In this document: in pieces, positions 12,149 through 25,489 of the stretch
Numbering within the stretch: position 1 is the first letter of the stretch
Layout: every line of letters starts with the position of its first letter
Assembly: GCF_032854445.1 (NCBI RefSeq)
Contig: NC_088296.1
Span: forward strand, 4,613,246-4,677,245
DNA from: Liolophura sinensis
Taxonomy: Eukaryota > Mollusca > Polyplacophora > Chitonida > Chitonidae
Reading direction: 5' to 3'
Length of the DNA stretch: 64,000 bases
Program-made: the position numbers and the translations under genes
Notes under the pieces: generated by a model
Databases searched by the model: none
Told to the model about the DNA's origin: nothing
Seen by the model: only the letters and a program-made list of their open reading frames with translations

Positions 12149-12870
12149 CTTTCGCGCGGTGCGATTGCCATACCAACACACGAAGCAGCTTGTGCTTCTC
12201 CCTACAATGTTTCTAAAATCAATTCAGCATGACTAACATGTCTTCGAGCTTTTGTATATTTACGGTAATTACACATAATATATTTTGACGGCTAGAATCC
12301 CCAGATGAAGTCATAATTATTTAATAAAAACAGTGGTATGTTGGATAATGGGTGTAACATGTTTTGACGAAGGCCGACACCTGTTTCCGAAACTGCTATC
12401 GACTTTACCGTAAACCCTGTTTTTGACACTGCCATATGTGAAATTGTTTATACATTTTAGTAGTATAACTTTATAATAAATGAATTTTAATTTATATCTG
12501 TAGTAGTATATTATCTCACGGCAGTATTGTTTTAGAGATGTATGTTAGGAAATTAAGGCGATGTAGTCTATTCTCAGAGACAGTAGTGTAGGCTGTGTTA
12601 CTGCGTGAAGTTTGTTCCAACCGTTTGTTGGTGCAGCCATTGTGAAAGAAATTACTCTAAAGAAATTACTAAATTAGCCATTGCCAAGCAAGCAACTGAT
12701 TTTGAATAAATATGACGTCACTCGAGATGAGAAAAAGTATTCTAACTGCATTTTCTTTGTAATAAAATAGATGTCCAACATTTCAAGGTGTAGAGCTCAT
12801 GTTGTTACGTGTCTGACTAAAGGCAATTCGGTAGCGAGTTGGACTGATTTTACAGACAGCGGAACATGAC
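12149..12870. other. Gene-free stretch
   Basis: Unique-looking AT-rich sequence with no coding or repeat signal that I can support. Confidence 0.4.
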
Positions 12871-13182
12871 TGAGTGAGCGAGTGAGTGCTTGGTGTCATA
12901 TGAGGACGAAAGAATCCTTACAATGCATGCAATGTGCCTCCTGTTACTGGACGGATTTCCACCGCTCTTTTATCTAGTGCAGCTTCACTGAGACGCCTTA
13001 TCGAAGCAAGTAAGCCGCCCAGCTCGAGCCATTATACTGATATGGGTCAACCAGTCGTTTGCACTTCATGCTAAACGCCAAGCGTTTTAAAGCCTTTTTT
13101 AAAGGTGTGACTCGACCCAGGACTGACCGTGGATCTACCGCTCCCGAAGCGGATGCTCGACCAACTGTACTATCGGGCCGGT
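12871..13182 (-). mobile_element. SINE family A, near full length
   Basis: Same order as the 3884 copy: GTGAGTGCTTGG tail, CATATGAGGACGAAAGAATC, CCGCTCTTTTATCTAGTGC, TGATATGGGTCAACCAGTCG, then the tRNA-like head with GACTGACCGTGGATCTACCG. It has an internal deletion around 12890 and within the GAAGTTGTAACTTCCTC hairpin seen in other copies. Confidence 0.85.
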
Positions 13183-14297
13183 CAGCTGAACATGAGCCAC
13201 TGCCTAAAAGAAGTAGCCTGGCTTTATATGTTTTCATATGAATGCGACTATATGCCTTAAGATGGTGACTGAAGATGTTGAAAAAAAAAAATCATCTTCA
13301 TAAACTCCGCTACTTTACGTTCACCAGACGTTACATAAACGACCTTCGGGTGGTACGTATACATATATATTATATATACATGAATAACATTTGAGTCACG
13401 TCAAGCAGGGGCACTCAGCCAAAAGTAACCTTTTTCTGTGTAAATTTGACTATTTACATATAACACATACATATTGCACATGACTTATCTCTTGAAACTC
13501 GCAATGAGCTGTGATATCACGAGAATGAAATACCATGGTATAAACTCAAATGGTCCAGTGTTAAGGTACACATCATGCATTAGTCTGATGGTTAATGGTC
13601 GATCACGACCTGAGCGTGTCGCTTACCTAGGCGTATAGCTGCTCTGGGGTGCAGAAACCTAGAGGACTACATTTTGCTTACGCAACCGAGACACGGGGAC
13701 AGATCAAATAGTTCATAGCTACGATATGAGCACTGTGAGTGGAGTGTAGCAAGCACGGGCGACTTTTGTTTACCTCGATCCGTCTGGCGTCCAGTAGGCG
13801 CACTCCCGCGTCGCTGACGTCATGCAGAAGCAATTCCGGCAAGGTTTCCATTGACACTGACTTAATCAGAGCTTTTACTTCTCCGGATGGTCAGCCAATC
13901 CTAGCCGGTCGTCCTTACTTGGCAGGCTCGAATGGAGCAGGCATGCCGCGTTACCTGGGCCGGCCCCCGGGACGGCTTCCCCAGCGTCGTAGATATGACG
14001 CAACTGACGTCGACAGAAAAACTCTCACAGGAGCTGTCGGACGTCACCAAAACCATCCTGCGCCAGAAGCTTCCAGTATCTGGCGCTGTCCTCCTCAAAG
14101 GGCTTCCGTTGACAACAGCGCAGGACGTGGCGTCCTTTAACAGGTACTTGGGGGTGGAGACAATGCCTTATGAGGGAGGAACTGGGTTAGAGAGGCTGTG
14201 GAGTCGGGCGTCATGACAGCTAGTCGAGAGCCACCCTGTTATACCATCGAACCCCATAATGAGATGTCCTACCTGCCAAAATGGCCGACACATGCAA

Positions 14298-15288
14298 GTA
14301 TAGTCTTTACCGTCACGTAGATTTATTTTAACGTGGATTAAGCGCTGTAAACTTAAGCATGTTTGCTTAAGCATGTTTGACTGATACGCCGACGATCAGT
14401 TTTAAAGGAGAAAAAAGGTTGACATAAGGTAGTAAAACAGCCAAGCTTTGGGAAGTACCTGACGAACCTTCCAAAGGCTGAAACTCTCAGCTGAAACTCT
14501 CTGTTATAGCTGTAGAATGCCCTAAAGGTGTATCGCATTGGTGGAAAGCAAGGTGACGTTCAACGATAATTTTCGTTTTTATTTAATGTGGGTGACAACG
14601 CGGCATTTTGAATAATTTTTGACCGCTGTTGTCCAATGAATTGCAAAAAATCACCATTGCAGTTGTTTTTATTTGTTTTTACTTACTTAACCTACTTTTA
14701 CCCAAATTACTTGCTGAAGCGACGGCAGTGTGATAACTAGCAGATGGCCAGCCTTACCCGGTGAAATACCCTTCCCGCCATTTTATATCATGGGTTTTTT
14801 TCTAACTGTACATATGAATATTTAAAAAGTAACGAGATACAGACCTAGCCATGAATGGCATAAAGCAAAATCAAATAAGAAAAGCAGTTATGTTAACTGA
14901 CATGTATTAGAATCCGCCGCATGATCTAACGTATTTGTATGTTAAATGTGATGACAGCACAGCATTTTCAGTAATTCTATAACAATGACGTCCCTAATAA
15001 ATGTCAATAATTTAACATCACTGTATATTTGTGTCACCTAATTCTGCTTGCGCCATGGTCCCAGGGGACGTGTTATTTGCTACTATTTATGCATTTACAT
15101 GAACAGTTAGAATAAAAATGTAAGGCAAATTGATAAGAGGCTGTATCTTACCGATTACGTCTGGCCATTTGCCAGCTATTACATTATCTTCGCTGCTCTG
15201 GTTTTACTCCGTATGCCGTACGACGTAATATAAATTATATTATGCAACTAAATGTTTCAAAAGTAGGCCTATTTAAATTGTTTTACAG
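14298..15288. other. Intron 1 of dioxygenase copy 1
   Basis: Contains, at about 14712-14810, a single diverged unit (GAAGCGACGGCAGTGTGATA, GATGGCCAGCCTTACC, GGTGAAATACC) that is homologous to the 48-bp array edge at 26440-26540 in copy 2 and to 30470-30570. Otherwise unremarkable. Confidence 0.6.
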
Positions 15289-15707
15289 CTATTTTTTTCT
15301 GCGAGATTCCACCAGAACCCGGATGTGGAGGTGAAACCGTCCTGGTGGGGAACAGAGATTTTCAAACAGAGATAAACCCAGAAGTCAAAGAGAAATTCAA
15401 GAGGCTTGGGGTCCGTTACAGCAATCATCTGCCTAGTTTACAGGACCAGGACAGGAAGGGCCTGACAAACTATTTGTCGTGGCAAGAGGTAGTGTGGGAA
15501 CCTCCATTAAGCCTTCCTTGAACAACATAACGTATTAGTGTTTCAAAGAACAGGCCATCATTTCATCAATGTCAAGGCTCCCACGGCATTTGTGTTTTTT
15601 TTTTTTTTTTTAAAAAACTCTTCATTTTGTCATTCTTGTGATGTTGCAAGGTTTAATGAATTTCTCTAATTTCTAATTAGTAACATTTGCGCAATATATC
15701 AACAGCG

Positions 15708-15815
15708 GGCCTGATCCCTGTGGGTACTATGTGTAACTGTGCACCAGATATCAACAGCGGGCCTGATCCCTGTGGGTACTATGTGTAACTGTGCACCATA
15801 TATCAACAGCGGCTT
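15708..15815. repeat. Two-copy direct repeat of about 58 bp
   Basis: ATATCAACAGCGGGCCTGAT, CCCTGTGGGTACTATGTG and TAACTGTGCACC occur twice in a row, with a third partial start. It lies in intron 2 of dioxygenase copy 1. Confidence 0.9.
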
Positions 15816-15832
15816 CCTTTAAGGTCGTACTT

Positions 15833-16108
<276 letters not shown>

Positions 16109-17280
16109 CACACAAATGAACCAGGGTCAAATTAAGCAATCAGTCAGTGATGGGGAAATGTGAACAAAGGCCCTACGCGATCTCTTGATCTTACACTGTA
16201 GCATTCAAAGCCAGAATGCGATACAGAACTTATATTTGTATTCAGCCTGAAATTATCCACAAACTATGTGTTTAAAACTCAAACTGGATGTCATTTGTGC
16301 CTAGAATATTGACTATCTTTACTGCAGCATTGCATATTTGACATGACTGATGTCTCTCTCTTACGTGCTACCAGTTTTTTTCATTTTACCCTGTATATGT
16401 TGTTTCTTGCATATTCTTGCGGTATATAGTGCAATACGTTGTTTTGAAAACGGTTTACAAGTGGTATATGAAAGTTGGAGCTGACTCTCAGATTTTGGTT
16501 ATTGTTTACAGGTGTTACAGGTAGACAACAGAGAGAGCGCGGAGCGGATTATGTCGGAGCAGGGTTACAGTTACAGGTTCCATACTGATGGGTCGCTGAC
16601 GAGTTGGCATAACCTCCAGCCACTAGACCACACCATACCACAGGTTGTCACCTCGTTCTGTGTGTCTGTATATAATATTAGCCAGCTTGTCTCATCGTTC
16701 TGTCTGTATATTAGGCACTAACCGTGCTGTCTTAGGGTACATGGTTACGAGGAAAGGAAAACATACCTGTTAAATTTTGATGATATTTTCCGGCGTTACA
16801 TTATTTGATAGTTAACTCTCAGTCACATGTAACCGGTGAAAACCTCGACAACTTGACTACTTGAACATGTCTTCTTGAAGCAGAGGTGCGTTTCTTTCAG
16901 TCTGCTCAAAATTTCCATGTTTCAAACCCACGTATTTTTTACTAGGCTTCTTCGTTACTTTTTTCCCAGGAGAAGAGCTCTGGTTTAATCAGCTCATCTG
17001 AACGTGAGCTACTTTCAGGCACACCCTTTTGGTCTTCGTGGATATCCCTGAGGATAAATTTCCTTCCAACGCTCACTACGGTGACGGGTCGTCCATTGAG
17101 CCGGAAGTCCTGGAGCACTTGCGAGAAGTCACCTGGAAACACGCTATCGGGGTCCAGTTGAAACAGGGAGAGCTGGTCGTCCTTGACAACATGCTGGGTC
17201 CAACATGGTCGCCTTGGTTACGTGGGAGAAAGACGGTTGCTGGTCACTCTTATATCCGCAATGGACGTCAGTGCATGAAG

Positions 17281-18300
17281 TAACCCGTGAGGGCAAATGG
17301 CTGTACTGGTATAAAAAAAAATTACCAAAACAAAAATATAATAACTGTAGTTATTCAGGAAGGGGAGAAGAAACAGACCCAAAAGCGACGTTTTTCCTAA
17401 CGCCACAAATCAATATTTTATCTGGAATTCTTAAGAGGTAATGGATTGCGCTGTGTTAGAACAACTGAAAACACGATATCGCCTTACTCGTACCCCACGC
17501 ACATATGGTTGAAAGCAAAGAAGTGTTCGGGTGACGAGAGCTGCAACAGCTGTTTTCTTGGGTTACAGAGATAAGTTGTATTTGATTGGTCAAAACTGAC
17601 AATATGGCGGCGCGTCGGATTTGCTCAGTGTGTGTGATTTTGTTTACTCAGAACTGCGATATCTCAGTTAAGCAATATCACAAAGGCAATAAGCAATATT
17701 TTTAAAAATTCATGTGGAATACTTTATATCGAGTCATAAATGTACATTTAGCCTGGTGTTATCTTTTATTTTGAAGTAGTTTTATTAATAAACAGTTTGT
17801 TCCAAAAATATTAAGTAGTATAACCAACGCCAGCCACAATGGTATTCAGCGTAAAATACCACCAAAATATGATAGTTATAACCTAACCCTTCCGGAGGTG
17901 GTTGACGGCCGACCGGAAATCCCCGAAATGTTCCGAGTGCACAACAATCGGACCTGGTGTTTAACCATAATCTCTGGCACCTGAAAGGGACCATTTAATA
18001 CGTGGAAAAGCTGGACAATAGTGGAGTTGGAATTTGAAATCTTTTGTCTTTAAAAGTAACAGTCAAGCGAGTTTCAGTCAAGCATGGACGGAGCAATTTT
18101 TTCATGGAAAAGTGAATTGTTACGGATCTTTTTTTGGTTCGGCGGAGTCTCAAAACAAGCTGGTTAAGTACAGAGATGGATGACGTCTGATGACGTCAGT
18201 CTTTGCTACCAAGTTTTCATACAGATGTGAACAGTGGTAAATGGTCCGTACCGTAAATCCTACAACATCTGGGGCTGTTTCTCACCGTAACTCTCGCAAC
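17281..18300. other. Gene-free stretch after dioxygenase copy 1
   Basis: No exon or known repeat recognised. The terminal exon reading frame ends at a TGA near 17277-17279 in the corrected frame, or a TAA at 17281-17283 in the frame actually open. Confidence 0.4.
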
Positions 18301-18309
18301 AGATTCGTC

Positions 18310-21300
18310 TGACGATGATGCCCCTATTGGCAACCTTTGCTAGGAAATGCCCTACGTCAGCAAATGACTACAGATTACAGTTTGGAAACTTTACTCCGCC
18401 TGGAACATACAGTTTCGTGGCAATGTAGAATTGCAGATTACGCATTTATCAAGGGAAGTAATTTTGCAACACCCTATGCATACCTAAATCTTTTCAACAC
18501 AGATGAGATGCTGACAGATGTAGCTGGCCAAACAAATCGGTTTCTCTGAGACTGAAATCTGTGACAACAACATCTCTAGAATGATCTTACTTGGAGTACG
18601 TCACAAGATATGGTCTTGTTAACATCAACATGGTCACTGATGAGTAGAAGAAGGATAAGTTGTGGAGAATTCGAAGCTGGTTCGATGCTTTACGACAAAA
18701 TTTCTCTCAATTCCTGCAGAGTAGAGCCACTCTGTCGATGAAATAATTGTTCCATTCAAAGGTAGATCTCATCTAAAAGTGTACATGCCAAAAAAAACCC
18801 CCACACACATACAAATGGGTATTCAAGATTGGGGTAGATTTGGCATAGGAGGCTTTTTACATGATTTCGACATATACCGCAACAGAAATTTCAGAACTTG
18901 GGGTAACTGGGGACCTACTAATGAAGCTGATTGATTCACTACAAGCTGGTCTGAATCACAAGCCTTTGTACATAATTACTTTCCATAAAAGTGAGGGAAC
19001 ACATCAACATTCTATGGCATATAGGATTATGAGCGTGGGCACTCCTTGCATAAAAGTTAGGAACAAATCAACATTCTATGGCATGAAGGATTATGAGCGT
19101 GGCACTTCTTGCATAAAAAGTGAGGAACACATCAACATTCTATGCATATAGGATTATGAGCGTGGGCACTTCTTGTATAAAAGTGAGGAACACATCAACA
19201 CTCTATGGCATGAAGGATTATGAGCGTGGGCACTTCTTGCATAAAAGTGAGGAACACCTCAACATTCTATGGCATGAAGGATTATGAGCGTGAGCACTTC
19301 TTGCATAAAAGTGAGGAACACATCAACACTCTATGGCATGAATGATTATGAGCGTGGGCACTCCTTGCATAAAAGTGAGGAACACCTCAACACTCTATGG
19401 CATATAGGATTATGAGCGTGGGCACTCCTTGTATAAAAGTGAGGAACACATCAACATTCTATGGCATATAGGATTATGAGCGTGGGCACTTCTTGTATAA
19501 AAGTGAGGAACACATCAACATTCTATGGCATCAAGGATTATGAGCGTGGGCACTCCTTGTATAAAAGTGAGGAACACATCAACATTCTTTGGCATGAAGG
19601 ATTATGAGCGTGGGGCACTTCTTGTATAAAAGTGAGGAACACATCAACACTCTATGGCATGAAGGATTATGAGCGTGGGCACTTCTTGCATAAAAGTGAG
19701 GAACACATCAACATTCTATGGCATATAGGATTATGAGCGTGGGCACTTCTTGCATAAAAGTGAGGAACACATCAACATTCTATGGCATGAAGGATTATGA
19801 GCGTGGGCACTTCTTGTATAAAAGTGAGGAACATATCAACATTCTTTGGCATGAAGGGTTTTGAGCGTGGGCACTCCTTGTATAAAAGTGAGGAACAAAT
19901 CAACATTCTTTGGCATGAAGGATTATGAGCGTGGGCACTCCTTGCATAAAAGTGAGGAACACATCAACATTCTATGGCATGAAGGATTATGAGCGTGGGC
20001 ACTCCTTGTATAAAAGTGAGGAACACATCAACATTCTATGGCATGAAGGATTATGAGCGTGGGCACTTCTTGCATAAAAGTGAGGAACACATCAACATTC
20101 TTTGGCATGAAGGATTATGAGCGTGGGCACTTCTTGCATAAAAGTGAGGAACACATCAACACTCTATGGCATGAAGGATTATGAGCGTGAGCACTTCTTG
20201 CATAAAAGTGAGGAACACATCAACATTCTTTGGCATGAAGGATTATGAGCGTGAGCACTTCTTGCATAAAAGTGAGGAACACATCAACATTCTATGGCAT
20301 GAAGGATTATGAGCGTGAGCACTTCTTGCATAAAAGTGAGGAACACATCAACATTCTATGGCATGAAGGATTATGAGCGTGGGCACTCCTTGCATAAAAG
20401 TGAGGAACAAATCAACATTCTATGGCATGAAGAATTATGAGCGTTGGCACTCCTTGCATAAAAGTGAGGAACACATCAACATTCTATGGCATGAAGGATT
20501 ATGAGGTGGGGACTTCTTGCATAAAAGTGAGGAACAAATCAACATTCTATGGCATGAAGAATTATGAGCGTTGGCACTCTTGCATAAAAGTGAGAAACAC
20601 ATCAACATTCTATGGCATGAAGGATTATGAGGTGGGGACTTCTTGCATAAAAGTGAGGAACACATCAACATTCTATGACATGAAGGATTATGAGCGTGGG
20701 CACTCCTTGTATAAAAGTGAGGAAGACATCAACATTCTAAGCATGAAAGAGTATGAGCGTGGGCGCTTCTTGCCTAAAAGTGAGGAACACATCAACATTC
20801 TTTGGCATGAAGGATTATGAGCGTGGGCACTTCTTGCATAAAAGTGAGGAACACATCAACATTCTATGGCATATAGGATTATGAGCGTGGGCACTTCTTG
20901 CATAAAAGTGAGGAACACATCAACATTCTATGGCATGAAGGATTATGAGGTGGGGGCTTCTTGCATAAAAGTGAGGAACACATCAACATTCTAAGCATGA
21001 AAGAGTATGAGCGTGGGCGCTTCTTGCCTAAAAGTGAGGAACACATCAACATTCTTTGGCATGAAGGATTATGAGCGTGGGCACTTCTTGCATAAAAGTG
21101 AGGAACACATCAACATTCTATGGCATATAGGATTATGAGCGTGGGCACTTCTTGCATAAAAGTGAGGAACACATCAACATTCTATGGCATATAGGATTAT
21201 GAGCGTGGGCACTTCTTGCATAAAAGTGAGGAACACATCAACATTCTATGGCATATAGGATTATGAGCGTGGGCACTTCTTGCATAAAAGTGAGGAACAC

Positions 21301-21580
21301 ATCAACATTCTATGGCATATAGGATTATGAGCGTGGGCACTTCTTGCATAAAAGTGAGGAACACACCAACATTCTATGGCATGAAGGATTATGAGGTGGG
21401 GACTTCTTGCATAAAAGTGAGGAACACATCAATGTTTTATGGCATGAAGGATTATGAGCGTGAGCACTTCTTGCATAAAAGTGAGGAACACATCAACATT
21501 CCAAAGGGTTATGGGCGTGGACACATCTTGCATGGAATTGCCTTAAGGCAGATGCCAAAATCTGACGTGGCTAATTTTTG
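18310..21580 (+). mobile_element. piggyBac-type (PGBD) transposase remnant split by a 64-bp array
   Basis: Fragments of a PGBD-like DDE transposase appear in order but in shifting frames: ATPYAYLNLFNTDEMLTDVA and GQTNRF (about 18466-18545), KDKLWRIRSWFDALRQNF (about 18650-18705), SVDEIIVPFKGRSHLKVYMP (about 18736-18795; the DE..VPFKGR motif is typical of the family), LHDFDIY and ELGVTGDLLMKL (about 18857-18930), then a HNYF motif where DNYFTS is expected (about 18958-18990). The downstream piece NCLKADAKI at about 21540-21565 fits the segment that follows in PGBD proteins. A tandem array occupies the gap. Stops and frameshifts make it inactive. No terminal inverted repeats or TTAA sites were identified. 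Confidence 0.78.
19003..21515. repeat. 64-bp minisatellite, about 39 copies, inside the piggyBac remnant
   Basis: Unit: ATAAAAGTGAGGAACACATC, AACATTCTATGGCATGAAGG, ATTATGAGCGTGGGCACTTC, TTGC. Variants include GCATATAGG for GCATGAAGG and GAGGTGGGG for GAGCGTGGG; a block containing CTAAGCATGAAAGAGTATGA occurs twice (about 20730-20770 and 20993-21030), so larger blocks were also duplicated. Read as SEEHINILWHEGL.AWALLA, the unit fits between the DNYFTS-like and NCLKADAKI-like segments of the transposase, so the unit itself is probably transposase coding sequence. Being 64 bp, each extra copy shifts the frame. Confidence 0.93.
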
Positions 21581-22325
21581 TTTTTACTGTTTTATTGCTA
21601 TTTAATAACTTATCAGTACCAGTCAGCGATTTATTGTTTGATAATAAATATTTCCTGACTTCAACAATATAAACATGGTTGTATTTGTGTTTTGCTTGTT
21701 TTGAGATACGTGCTCTACTCATTAGTTAAAGACCCTTAAACAGAATCCGTTATCTAATACCCATTGCATTATATATGATGCATTCGTAATATATATTCAT
21801 ATATATATCCTTTCACCGACATGTGTGTTTTTGGGTTTATTTCAACCATTTTTATTTATCTGATGAAAAAATTGTGACATTTAGTTCATTAATCGGGTAC
21901 TACAGATTGTTCTGTTGTCTAAAGTATACATGTGTTACGCTATACTGTCTATTATTATTATTAGACGTAGTTCTCGGAATATCGCCCAGTGTTGCCATAC
22001 CTTCCCATGTTGTGTTTCCCTTCATCGTCTGCTTGTCACTGCCTCGTGTAAGGGAAGTGCGCGGATGAGCACGATCTCGAATACGTTCGCCATCGTTTGC
22101 GTTCGGGAGAGGTAAGGGGACTTATGTCATATCCATGTCCAAATTGCAGTAAAAATTACCGTAAGTGTTGTATGAGCACATAATATATACTGAAAAGTGT
22201 GACGTACTACATACGTATGAAAAAAGGAGTAGATAGCTTTGGTAAAGGTTTTACATGACGAGTTCACAGTGTTCACTGAGATGTGTCACTCGAAACAAGC
22301 AAACTGAAAAACCATGTCTCCCTGA
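21581..22325. other. Gene-free stretch
   Basis: AT-rich sequence, including ATATATATTCATATATATAT near 21790. No gene supported. Confidence 0.4.
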
Positions 22326-22327
22326 CA

Positions 22328-22374
22328 TAGCTGGCCACCAAAATCATGGCCGATGTCGTATATGTGAAACATTC
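22328..22374 (+). mobile_element. SINE family B tail fragment
   Basis: GCTGGCCACCAAAATCATGG and GTATATGTGAAACATTCT resemble the end of family B; the pyrimidine repeat starts directly after it. Confidence 0.45.
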
Positions 22375-23012
22375 TGTCTGCCTGCCTTCTGTCTGCTCCT
22401 TCTTTTCTGTGTGCCTGCCTTCTGCTTCATCCTTTTCTGTCTGCCTGAATTCTGTAGGTTCCTTTCCTGTCTGCTTGCCTTATACCAGTTCCTTGTCTGT
22501 CTAACTGCCTTCCGTGTGCCTTTCCTCTGTCTGTTCCCTCTCTGTCAGCTACTTTCTTTCTGTTCTCTCTGTCTGCCTTCTGTCTGCCTGTCTTCTGTCT
22601 GTCTGCCTGTCTTCTGTCTGCCTGTCTTCTGTCGGCTGCCTTCTGTCTGTTCCTCTTCTGTGTGCTTGTCTTCTGTCTATTCCTTTTATGTCTGTCTGCC
22701 TTCTGCCTGTCTTCTTAATTTTATTGTACGTCTTAATTTTATTGTCTCTTTTCTGTCTGCATATCTTCCACGTGTTCCTTCTTGTCTGCCTGTCTTCTGT
22801 CTGTTCTTGATCTGTCTGCGTGTTCCTGTTCAGTCTGGCTGCCTTCTTTATGTTCATTTTCTCTCTGGTTGTCTTCTGTCTGTTCCTTTTCTGACTGCCT
22901 ACCTGCTATCTGTTCCTTTTCTGTCTGCCTACTTTCTATCTGTTCCTTTTTCTGCCTGCCTACGTTGTGTCTGCCTGCCTTCTATCTTTTCCTTTTGTGT
23001 CTGCCCTTTCGG
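22375..23012. repeat. Degenerate CTGTCTGCCT/CTGTTCCTTTT repeat
   Basis: About 640 bp of imperfect short tandem repeats of CTGTCTGCCTTCTGT and TGTTCCTTTTCTGT. The 259-codon Cys/Leu/Ser/Pro ORF across it is low complexity and unsupported. Confidence 0.9.
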
Positions 23013-23044
23013 TTGCAGTGACATAAAGTTATAAGAGGAGCCAG

Positions 23045-23245
23045 AGGGATTATGAGCGTGGGCACTTCTTGCATAAAAGTTTGGAAAACACCAACATTCT
23101 AAGGCATAAAGGATTATGAGCGCGGGCACTTCTTGCATAAAAGTGAAGAAAACACCAACATTCTAAGGCATAAAGGATTATGATCGTGGGCACTCCTTGC
23201 ATGAAACTGCCTGAGAAGACAGATGCCAAAATCTGACATGTGCCA
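23045..23245 (+). mobile_element. Second piggyBac-type fragment with about 2.5 copies of the 64-bp unit
   Basis: GATTATGAGCGTGGGCACTT, CTTGCATAAAAGT and CACCAACATTCTAAGGCATA repeat two to three times, then GCATGAAACTGCCTGAGAAG and ACAGATGCCAAAATCTGACA follow, the same right flank as the large array (21530-21565). It is therefore a second copy of the same element, with a short array. Confidence 0.8.
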
Positions 23246-24154
23246 TACTGACGGTACTTAAGAAATCTACATTAATGTCAGTTTCCAAGTTTTCTCGAAT
23301 TTCTTGATCTGTTCAATTCTTTGGATTCTTTGATATGTGAGGTTAGAGCAATCTAAAGTCTTTAAGCACATATCATTTCCACAAACTGGATAGCCTGTTT
23401 TTTGTCGTTTCACAAAGAGGCTTTCTCCTAAGAAGGCCGCATGAAAACATTCAACACACGGCGTGCTTTCTCTTAAGATCATCCGTGCCAGGCCAGTAAT
23501 ATCGTGGCTGACAAGAATTGTTACCTGAGCAGATATCTTAGCCTTGCCCAGAGGGTTTAGCTTTGCTTACCCAACCGAGGACCATAAGGCAGATTGCTTA
23601 GTCGTGTTATTGTAAACGGAGCATGTACCATGCACGTCCGGCGTTTGCTAGCGTGTATTAGCCAAGTTTCATTGACGCCATGGAGGGGTTATTCCACCAA
23701 GGTCCACCGTGAAGCCTTCAATGACACTGACTTAATTAGCGCTTTTACTTTTCTCCGAGGGTCAGCCGATTCTAGCTGGTCGTCCGCACTTGGGAGGTGT
23801 TCAATGGGGCAGGCATGCCGCGTTACCTGCCTGGCTCCGGGACGGCTTCCCCAGCGTCGTCGATGTTACGTAAATGACATCTACAGAGAAGCTTTCACGG
23901 GAGCTGGTAGGACGTCACCAAAACCGTTCCAGTATCTGGCGCCGTCCTCTTCAAAGGGCTTCCGTTGACAACAGCGCAGGACGTGGCTTCTTTCAACAGG
24001 TAGCTGGGGCTGGAGACAATGCCTTATGAGGGAGGAACTGGGGTTAGAGAGACCGTAGCGTCGGGCGTATCGACAGCCAGCCGAGAACCGCTATGTTTCA
24101 CCATCGAGCCGCATAATGAGATGGCATACCTGCCCAAATGACCAACACATGCAA

Positions 24155-25205
24155 GTATAGTCTTTACCATCACAAATTGTCATTTATGTGAAATGATGGA
24201 GATTTACTAAAGGTAGCAAAGTTGACTAAAGAAGGCTGTCACGAACAACCCCTGCATGGTCATTTATCAGCAGTTTCTTAACCACTGTACCATAGGTCCT
24301 CATATTTGTACATAATCTGATTCATTATACAGAGAAGATTCCTTTGGGGGAAATTATCTGCCAGCAAAAAAAAAAGTAACAAATAAACCTTTACATTAAA
24401 ACAAAGTCAAATTTCGTGTCTCGGCAACTCACTGAATAAATTCGTTAGCCCACAACAATATCTTTGTCATTGTGACACCAACTGACAAACACAGATCGTG
24501 ATACAAAAATTCAGTTGTTTTTATATTTGCCGCCCCTGAAAAACAGTGAAGCAACCACCAGGATTAAAAAAATGTTATCTAAAGAGATAATAATAGTAAT
24601 AATGCTTTATTTCACGCACCAAAGTCCATATGAAAAAGAAAGGTTTTTACAACAGAAGTAAGAGAAACGCCAAGAATGTTACGTATTAACCATGTGATTG
24701 ATGAAGGCTGATATACATGTAGTTGTTAACATTTAACACTCACATAACCAGGGTATTCGTGACTAACTTGTTTTCATGTTACTAAGACAATGCATGAAAG
24801 AAAATTACTACGCCGGTGTTCTAATCCCGGCGGAGGAAATGATCACGTGGTAGCAGATCGAGGCTAAATTTGGAAAATAAATCGGTTGCCGATTGAGTTC
24901 TACAGTTCTGTTTGACCTTTATTGAATACATTTTGAAATTTGATCGAGCCAAAAAGAATTATGATACGATATCGAGGAGACTATTTTAGATGCCTGGTGT
25001 ATGGGACTATGACAATTTGGAGACTTCCGGTAACTTGTCAACTTAGCGCATTACAGTGAAGTAAACAGGGATACAGAGTTATATGTTGAAGTAAAGGGTT
25101 ACCCAAGGCTTTTCGAAGGTAATAATGCTCATTTGATAACTTACCTCCTTAGATATAATAGCCAAGATATTTTCTGTTGTTTTCTTATGCTCTGTCACTA
25201 TGGGC
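24155..25205. other. Intron 1 of dioxygenase copy 2, left part
   Basis: No exon or known repeat family recognised over this stretch. Confidence 0.4.
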
Positions 25206-25207
25206 TA

Positions 25208-25328
25208 TTCGCGGATGGTCGTGAGTTTTTCCCCGAGATGTGCCCGGTTTCCACCCACCATAATGCTGGCCGCCGTCGTATAAGTGAAATATTCTTGAGT
25301 ACGGCGTAAAACACCAATAAAATCAATC
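25208..25328 (+). mobile_element. SINE family B, 3' half
   Basis: CGCGGATGGTCGTGAGTTTT, CCATAATGCTGGCCGCCGTC, GTATAAGTGAAATATTCTTG and AGTACGGCGTAAAACACCAA. Confidence 0.88.
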
Positions 25329-25489
25329 ACATGGGCTATTCAAAAAAGATGAACCATTTCTGTTGCATGATGTTTAATGGAAACAGGGGATCAGTATTCG
25401 GGATTATAAGGGGAAATTATTTACCAGTGGAAGTAGAAGTTTGCAAACAATGGGTTAATGTCCATCACTGACGGGAAGAGTATAATTAG

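Noticed and set aside
22255-23034. 259-codon Cys/Leu/Pro-rich ORF
   Set aside because: Low-complexity reading of a CTGTCTGCCT repeat that starts in a SINE tail.
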